Notes under the pieces: model-generated
Told to the model about the DNA's origin: nothing
Databases searched by the model: none
What the model saw: the letters and a program-made list of their open reading frames with translations, nothing else
DNA from: Acidobacteriota bacterium
Lineage (GTDB): Bacteria; Acidobacteriota; Terriglobia; Bryobacterales; Bryobacteraceae
NCBI GenBank assembly: GCA_016213775.1
Contig: JACQZR010000065.1
Coordinates: 1-64,000 of the forward strand
Reading direction: 5' to 3'
DNA: 64,000 nucleotides
Made by a program: the position numbers and the translations under genes
In this document: positions 59,043-64,000 of the stretch, one piece after another
Position numbering within the stretch: the first letter of the stretch is position 1
Layout: each line of letters starts with the position of its first letter

Positions 59043-59975
59043 TTATCTCAACTTTTGCGGCTTGCCGCCGGACTCCTTGCTCCGCTGCGCCGCATCCATG
59101 AACGCAAAAATCTCCAGCGTAAGCTCGTTCGGCACTGGCGGAACCCCATTCTCAAAGAACTTCACAATCTCTTTCAACATGGGCCCGTAGTTCACCCTCA
59201 TCTTCGGAGCACTCTGCAGCACTTGCTTTTCGCGGAACACCACGGCGCCGTATTCGCCATAAGGACGCAGCGTTCGGACCGTCCCCATGCGGCCGTCCTT
59301 CCAGCGGCACGTCGTCTCGTCCATGTCCTTCGCCGCGGTGCGCGTCACTTCCTCGCAGCCCGTCCCCATAAGCGTGAACAACATCTCCACCGGATGGATG
59401 CCATACCAGGACAGGTCGAGATAATGATGAGGCTCCGTCGGTCCGGGACCCCAAGTGATCACGCCCTTGTTGTCCGGCGACTTCAGGTTCAGGCATACAT
59501 CGGAATAGCGAAGGCTCGAAGTGGAGAACCACTTCACATTCGCCGCCTTGGCGATCTTCGCAATCTCCCGCGCGTCTTCCAGTGTCGAAGCCAGCGGTTT
59601 GTCGATAAAGGTCGGCTTGCCGCACTTCACCGCTTCGCGGAATTGCGGAAGGTGTGCGCGGCCATCCACTGATTCCAGAAGAATCGCATCCACCTTCGGG
59701 CACAGCGCCGCGATCGTGGGCACAATCTCCAGCTTCCATTTGTCGCGCAGTTCATCCGCGTATTTGTCGACGCGGGTATGGCTCGACTCCACGTCTTTGC
59801 TGCCACCCTTGTACGCCGCCACAATCCGCGCACCGGGCGCATGATCGGGGCTCGCTGGGTCATTCAAAATCCTGGTGAACGCAATGACATGCGAGGTGTC
59901 GGTACCGATGATACCTACCTTGATTTCGGCGGCGGCAAGCCCCGCGAAGGCGAAGAGGAGGAGGACGTAGCGCAT
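59043..59975 (-). CDS. exported Gfo/Idh/MocA-family oxidoreductase
   Basis: A 310-residue member of the Gfo/Idh/MocA family with a Sec-type signal peptide (MRYVLLLFAFAGLAAA). The dinucleotide-binding start reads KVGIIGTDTSHVIAFTRIL, where GTDTSH replaces the usual GxGxxG, a variant seen in exported members. VDAILLESVDGRAHLPQF and KCGKPTFIDKPLASTLEDA follow, with the family lysine in DKP. The ATG at 59975 is chosen because it opens on the signal peptide; the frame open to 60131 adds no recognisable sequence. Substrate unknown. Confidence 0.8.
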   Translation of the reverse strand: MRYVLLLFAFAGLAAAEIKVGIIGTDTSHVIAFTRILNDPASPDHAPGARIVAAYKGGSKDVESSHTRVDKYADELRDKWKLEIVPTIAALCPKVDAILLESVDGRAHLPQFREAVKCGKPTFIDKPLASTLEDAREIAKIAKAANVKWFSTSSLRYSDVCLNLKSPDNKGVITWGPGPTEPHHYLDLSWYGIHPVEMLFTLMGTGCEEVTRTAAKDMDETTCRWKDGRMGTVRTLRPYGEYGAVVFREKQVLQSAPKMRVNYGPMLKEIVKFFENGVPPVPNELTLEIFAFMDAAQRSKESGGKPQKLR

Positions 59976-60301
59976 CGCCCTGATTGTATCAAAGGGCCTT
60001 GAGAGGTAACTCCCGCGCCATGCGTCCGACTCGCTTACGCTCGCGGCTCGGAAATCAACTCGCCGATTCCGAGCCGTTGCTCCGAAAATACACAAGCTGA
60101 CGACATCACGGGATGGTCGCGTTGACCCCAAGCCGGCTCTGCATTCGACACTGTCACGTACTCCATTTCATCCATCGCGGTGACCGGTCCAACGGGCCGG
60201 TCGTGAGGGGTTGAGACAGTTTCCGCGAGGACCTCCAAATCCGTTAGCCAGGTGATAACGTAATAGCAAGACCAAACGGTCAGTTTCCCAGGGAGGTCGC
60301 T
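59976..60301. other. non-coding stretch upstream of the third transporter gene
   Basis: About 326 bases between divergent genes with no credible coding frame. It holds one hairpin, GACCGGTCC (60182-60190) pairing with GGGCCGGTC (60194-60202) around AAC, with a single G-T pair, and the Shine-Dalgarno AGGGAGG at 60289-60295 of the next gene. Promoters for both neighbours should lie here, but I cannot point to convincing -35/-10 elements. Confidence 0.5.
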
Positions 60302-63300
60302 TTGACTCGTTTCCTTTTCCCGTTTTCCCTACTCCTGCCGATCGTCATGTTCTCACAGGACCCGCGCGGGTCCATCGTGGGCCGCGTCTCGGATGCCACT
60401 GGCGCCGTTATCCCCGATATCGAAATCCGCGCCACCAATGCCGCCACAGGAGTGGTCGCCAACAACAAGACCACCACCGCCGGCACGTTTCACATCACCT
60501 ACCTGCTCCCCGGCTTCTACACACTCTCGGTGGAATCTACAGGCTTCAAGAAGTTCGTTCGTGAAGGCATTCAGGTCCGCGTCAGCGAATCGACGCAGTT
60601 GGAGATCGTGCTCGAGCTCGGCGCGGTCACTGAAACGGTGAAAGTCGTCGCCGAAGCGCCGGTTATGGCCACCACCGACGCAATCCAGGGCACTGTCATT
60701 GAAGACCGCGCCATTGTCGAACTGCCGCTGCTCGGTGGTAATCCTGTCGAGTTCGCCCTTCTGGATCCCGCCGTCATGAACGAGACCGACATGCGGGAAC
60801 GCCGCGCCGCCTTCACCAACGCAGGATCGCAGTGGTCGTCCATGGGCGCCGGCTCATTCCGCAACGAATTCCAGATCGACGGCGTCTCCAACACCTACGC
60901 CGAAGGCAACGGCCGCGCGCGCGTCGCCTTCAATCCGCCCCCTTCCGCCATCGGCCAGTTCAAGATCATCACCAACCCGTTTGACGCCGCCGCAGGCAAT
61001 TCCACCGGCGCCACCCTGAACGTCAGCACCAAAGCAGGCACGAACGCGCTCCACGGGGAAGGCCACTATTACAACCGCAACGCCGCTCTCGACACGATGG
61101 ACTTCTTTTATAACAAGCGCAACACCCGCAAGCCGGTCTACGGCGACCACCGCTTCGGCGCTTCTCTCGGCGGCCCCATCAAGATCCCGCGCCTTTACAA
61201 CGGCCGCAACCGCAGCTTCTTCTTTTACGCCTGGGACATGAGCCTGTGGGGTTCCCCGCAGTCCTACACCAACACGGTTCCGACGGCCGCCCAACGCACC
61301 GGTGATTTCTCCGGGCTTCTGGACCTCGGAGCCAATTTCCAGGTCTGGGATCCTTTCTCCACGCGCCCGGCGCCCAATAACCGCTTTGAGCGCGACCCCT
61401 TCCCCGGCAACATCATTCCGAAGAGCCAGTTCGACACGGTGGGCGTGAACCTCGCCAACCTCTATCCGCTGCCCAACCAGCCCGGCAATCGCGACGGCAC
61501 CAGCAACTACTTCCGCGCCACCGCCGCCGACGAGCGCTATTGGGTCCATCTGCTCCGTCTCGATCACGCCTTCAGCGAGTCGCACCGTGTGTTCCTCCGC
61601 CTCAATTACGACTTCTGGGAAGAACGCAAAAACCAGCGTTACGAAAAGCCCATCGACGGCATCGTCCTCAACCGGATCAACCGCGGCATTGCGTTTGACG
61701 ACGTCATGCTCCTCACCCCGAACCTCGTTCTGAATTTCCGCTACGGCCTGACGCAACAGGACTTCACCGAGTACCGCATCACGCGTGGTATCGACCTGAC
61801 CTCCCTCGGCTTCTCCACCGGACTCACAAAACTCATCCGTCCGGAACGTGCTGTTCTACCGCGCGTCGCAGTCGGAGCCTACACCGGGTTCTCCGCCATC
61901 GAAAGCGGCGATGGCGCCAACAACAGCCTCACGCATAATTTCAACGGCACGCTCTCCACGCAGCGGGGCATTCACTCCCTGCGCTGGGGCGGTGACTTCC
62001 GCACTTACCGTTCCTTCGGCAACCGCTATCCGTGGGAAGCCTCGCCCGACCTCAGCTTTGGAACCAACTATACCCGAGGCCCGCTGGATACCTCAGGCGC
62101 TTCCGCCATTGGACAGGATCTGGCTTCGATGCTCCTCGGCATCGCTACTTCCGGCCTGATGGAGAACCGCGCCAGCTTTGCCATTCAAACGCTCTACCTC
62201 GGCGCCTTCCTTCAGGACGACATCAAGCTGAGGCCCCGTCTGACTCTGAACGTTGGCATGCGATATGAACTCGAATGGCCGATGACGGAGCGCTTCGACC
62301 GTGTGGTGACCGGCTTTGATTCCGCCGCCACCAGCCCGATTGAAGCACAGGCGCGCATCAACTACGCCCGGGCCCCTATTGCCGAAATCCCCGCCGATCA
62401 GTTTCGCGTGCGCGGCGGCCTGCTGTTCGCCGGTCAAACGGAAACGGGCCGCAGCAGCTTCCGTATGGACAAGAACAATTTCATGCCGCGCATCGGCTTG
62501 GCGTGGCAGCTTTCCCGGCGCACCACCATCCGCACCGGCTACGGCGTGTTCTATGGAAGCCTCGGCGTCAACTCGGTCAACCCGCTGCAGTATGGGTTCT
62601 CGCAATCGACACCCATTATCCCGACACTCGACAACGGGCAGACGTATATCGCCCGGGCTTCCAACCCATTCCCCAACGGCCTGATCGCTCCTGCCGGCAA
62701 GGCTGGCGGCTTCTCCACTTACCTGGGTCAAGCCATCGCCTTCGACAGCAATCTCAGCAGGCAGGCTTATTCCCAGCGGTGGACCTTCGCGGTGCAGCAG
62801 GTGCTTCCTACACAGACCATGGTGGAGACGGCCTACGTTGGCAGCCGCGGTACTCATGCGCTCATCACCCGCGACATCAACGCCACACCGCTCGAATACC
62901 TCAGTACCTCGCCCACGCGCGACGCAACCACCATCAGCTATCTCGGTCAGACCTTCACCAATCCGTTCCGTGGACTCGGTTCGCTGTTTACCGCGAACAC
63001 GATGTCGCGCGCCAATCTGCTGCGGCCCTATCCGCAGTTCACCGGAGTCACCATGGACACCTCCGATGGCTACAGTTGGTATCACTCGCTGCAAGTGCGC
63101 GCCGCCCGCCGCTGGAGTCGCGGCGTGACGCTCAACGCCGGCTACGCCTTCACCAAGATGATGGAAGCAACGTCATTCCTCACGGCAGGCGAGCCGATGC
63201 CGTACGAGACGCTCTCCGCCTCCCACCGTCCCCATCGCCTCACCTTCAACGCCATCTGGGAGCTGCCCTTCGGACGCGGACGCGCCTGGGGCAAGAAACT

Positions 63301-63760
63301 CAACTGGTTTATGCAAGGCGCGGTGGGCAACTGGCAATTGAGCGCCGTGATCATTCGTCAGGCCGGTGGTCCGCTCACCTGGGGCAACATCATCTTCACT
63401 GGCGATCCCGATCAGATCGCGCTGCCCAAAGCCGAACGCGATGTCGACCGCTGGTTCAACATCGATGCCGGCTTCAATCGCACAGCAAACCAGGCTCTGG
63501 CGAGCAACATCCGCTACTTCCCGTTCCGCCTTGCCGGCGTGCAGGCCGACGGTCAGGCTCGTTGGGACCTGTCGCTGGCCAAGGGCTTCCGCATTCAGGA
63601 GCGGGTGCTGTTCCGCCTCCGCGCGCAGTGCTTCAATATGATGAACCACCCGAATTTCGGCGGTCCACAGTTGAATCCGACCAACGCGGCCTTCGGACAG
63701 ATCACGGGCACGCAAAGCATCGGACGCAGCTTCCAACTCGCCGGGACACTGTCCTTCTGA
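60302..63760 (+). CDS. Oar-like TonB-dependent outer-membrane transporter
   Basis: A 1152-residue protein of the same family as those at 281-3754 and 13114-16611. It starts with TTG at 60302; AGGGAGG ends six bases upstream and the signal peptide (TRFLFPFSLLLPIVMFSQ) follows directly, so this rare start is well supported. The carboxypeptidase-regulatory-like domain reads GSIVGRVSDATGAVIPDIEIRATNAATG, the plug has IVELPLLGGNPVEFALLDPAV and IDGVSNTYAEGN, and the barrel ends LAGTLSF with a terminal Phe. It is followed within 70 bases by another gene of the same type. Confidence 0.9.
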   Translation: MTRFLFPFSLLLPIVMFSQDPRGSIVGRVSDATGAVIPDIEIRATNAATGVVANNKTTTAGTFHITYLLPGFYTLSVESTGFKKFVREGIQVRVSESTQLEIVLELGAVTETVKVVAEAPVMATTDAIQGTVIEDRAIVELPLLGGNPVEFALLDPAVMNETDMRERRAAFTNAGSQWSSMGAGSFRNEFQIDGVSNTYAEGNGRARVAFNPPPSAIGQFKIITNPFDAAAGNSTGATLNVSTKAGTNALHGEGHYYNRNAALDTMDFFYNKRNTRKPVYGDHRFGASLGGPIKIPRLYNGRNRSFFFYAWDMSLWGSPQSYTNTVPTAAQRTGDFSGLLDLGANFQVWDPFSTRPAPNNRFERDPFPGNIIPKSQFDTVGVNLANLYPLPNQPGNRDGTSNYFRATAADERYWVHLLRLDHAFSESHRVFLRLNYDFWEERKNQRYEKPIDGIVLNRINRGIAFDDVMLLTPNLVLNFRYGLTQQDFTEYRITRGIDLTSLGFSTGLTKLIRPERAVLPRVAVGAYTGFSAIESGDGANNSLTHNFNGTLSTQRGIHSLRWGGDFRTYRSFGNRYPWEASPDLSFGTNYTRGPLDTSGASAIGQDLASMLLGIATSGLMENRASFAIQTLYLGAFLQDDIKLRPRLTLNVGMRYELEWPMTERFDRVVTGFDSAATSPIEAQARINYARAPIAEIPADQFRVRGGLLFAGQTETGRSSFRMDKNNFMPRIGLAWQLSRRTTIRTGYGVFYGSLGVNSVNPLQYGFSQSTPIIPTLDNGQTYIARASNPFPNGLIAPAGKAGGFSTYLGQAIAFDSNLSRQAYSQRWTFAVQQVLPTQTMVETAYVGSRGTHALITRDINATPLEYLSTSPTRDATTISYLGQTFTNPFRGLGSLFTANTMSRANLLRPYPQFTGVTMDTSDGYSWYHSLQVRAARRWSRGVTLNAGYAFTKMMEATSFLTAGEPMPYETLSASHRPHRLTFNAIWELPFGRGRAWGKKLNWFMQGAVGNWQLSAVIIRQAGGPLTWGNIIFTGDPDQIALPKAERDVDRWFNIDAGFNRTANQALASNIRYFPFRLAGVQADGQARWDLSLAKGFRIQERVLFRLRAQCFNMMNHPNFGGPQLNPTNAAFGQITGTQSIGRSFQLAGTLSF

Positions 63761-63825
63761 GACCAACCTTCTCGACAAACATCCGGAAAAGTGGTATTCG
63801 TCGGAATCACATTTAACGGTTGGTC
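63761..63825. repeat. 8-bp inverted repeat spanning the gap between two transporter genes
   Basis: GACCAACC at 63761-63768 starts right after the stop of the upstream gene, and its exact reverse complement GGTTGGTC at 63818-63825 ends four bases before the next ATG. No Shine-Dalgarno is visible there, so the right arm occupies the ribosome-binding position. A role in mRNA folding or regulator binding is possible but not shown. Confidence 0.35.
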
Positions 63826-63828
63826 AGC

Positions 63829-64000
63829 ATGCAACTGGGTGGCCTGCTTACGGGGATCGCCCTCTTCCTGAGTTCCGTACTCGCGCAGAGTACCGATGCC
63901 ATACTGTCGTGCGCGGTGACTGATCCATCAGGCGGGGCAGTGGCTTCGGCTCGTCTCGAAGCCACGCATGTGGCTACCGGTGTCTCTCACAACGCAACCT
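63829..64000 (+). CDS. start of a fourth carboxypeptidase-regulatory/TonB-type transporter (partial)
   Basis: The frame from the ATG at 63829 runs off the window after 57 complete codons. It gives a signal peptide (MQLGGLLTGIALFLSSVLAQ) and then AILSCAVTDPSGGAVASARLEATHVATGV, the beginning of a carboxypeptidase-regulatory-like domain as in the other transporters of this window. Whether it continues into a plug and barrel cannot be seen. It is probably transcribed with, or is a tandem relative of, the gene at 60302-63760. Confidence 0.7.
   Translation, partial: MQLGGLLTGIALFLSSVLAQSTDAILSCAVTDPSGGAVASARLEATHVATGVSHNAT

Noticed and set aside
60182-60202. hairpin before the third transporter as a terminator or tRNA remnant
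   Set aside because: No T-run follows, and there is no tRNA-like arm set; retained only as a note on the non-coding stretch.

Overview
The window looks like chromosomal DNA of an acidobacterium, most likely of the Solibacter/Bryobacter type. This is inferred from gene content only: GC-rich coding DNA, several very large Oar-like TonB-dependent transporters with carboxypeptidase-regulatory N-termini, an SBBP/BACON/SLH surface protein, a DUF3604 protein, exported Gfo/Idh/MocA oxidoreductases, and many eukaryote-like kinase and ECF sigma systems. I see no rRNA, tRNA, CRISPR array, transposase or prophage genes.

Layout. 0.3-12 kb: TonB-dependent transporter, argG, aldo/keto reductase, GNAT acetyltransferase, an exported creatininase-family protein divergent from a gamma-glutamyltranspeptidase, then pyrR-pyrB. 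10.6-13.1 kb: a probable oxygen/nitric-oxide response cluster (YwiC-like membrane protein, hemerythrin-like protein, CRP/FNR regulator, cupin) with two matching CRP-type palindromes. 13.1-27.4 kb: second large transporter, a circularly permuted ATP-grasp-like protein, DUF3604 protein, galT and an exported aldose epimerase (Leloir pathway), and a 1388-residue surface protein closed by a strong terminator. 27.4-30 kb: a two-gene candidate restriction-modification unit, a beta-class methyltransferase and a HEAT-repeat protein with a nuclease-like N-terminus. 30.1-36.5 kb: oxidoreductase, ligA, lipid kinase, YdjM-like membrane protein, SIS-domain isomerase. 36.5-42.4 kb, minus strand: lolD-like ATPase, clpC, hybrid histidine kinase, holB, hicB and a hicA broken by an in-frame stop. 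42.5-44.1 kb: two small proteins and a haem-c sensor. 44.3-47.7 kb: fur-like regulator, FHA-GAF-PP2C phosphatase and Ser/Thr kinase in one tight operon. 47.7-51.1 kb: LysE exporter and an NtrC/NtrY-like two-component pair. 51.1-55 kb: two successive ECF sigma / anti-sigma / CpxP-Spy modules, then a VOC protein and a 52-residue protein. 55-60 kb: PilZ protein, lytic transglycosylase, nadA-moaA, small basic protein and oxidoreductase. 60.3-64 kb: a third transporter and the start of a fourth.

The most interesting parts are the nuclease-HEAT/methyltransferase pair, the duplicated sigma modules, the CRP/hemerythrin/cupin cluster with self-consistent operators, and the interrupted hicA. Domain calls come from reading translated sequence and recalling families; no search was run.
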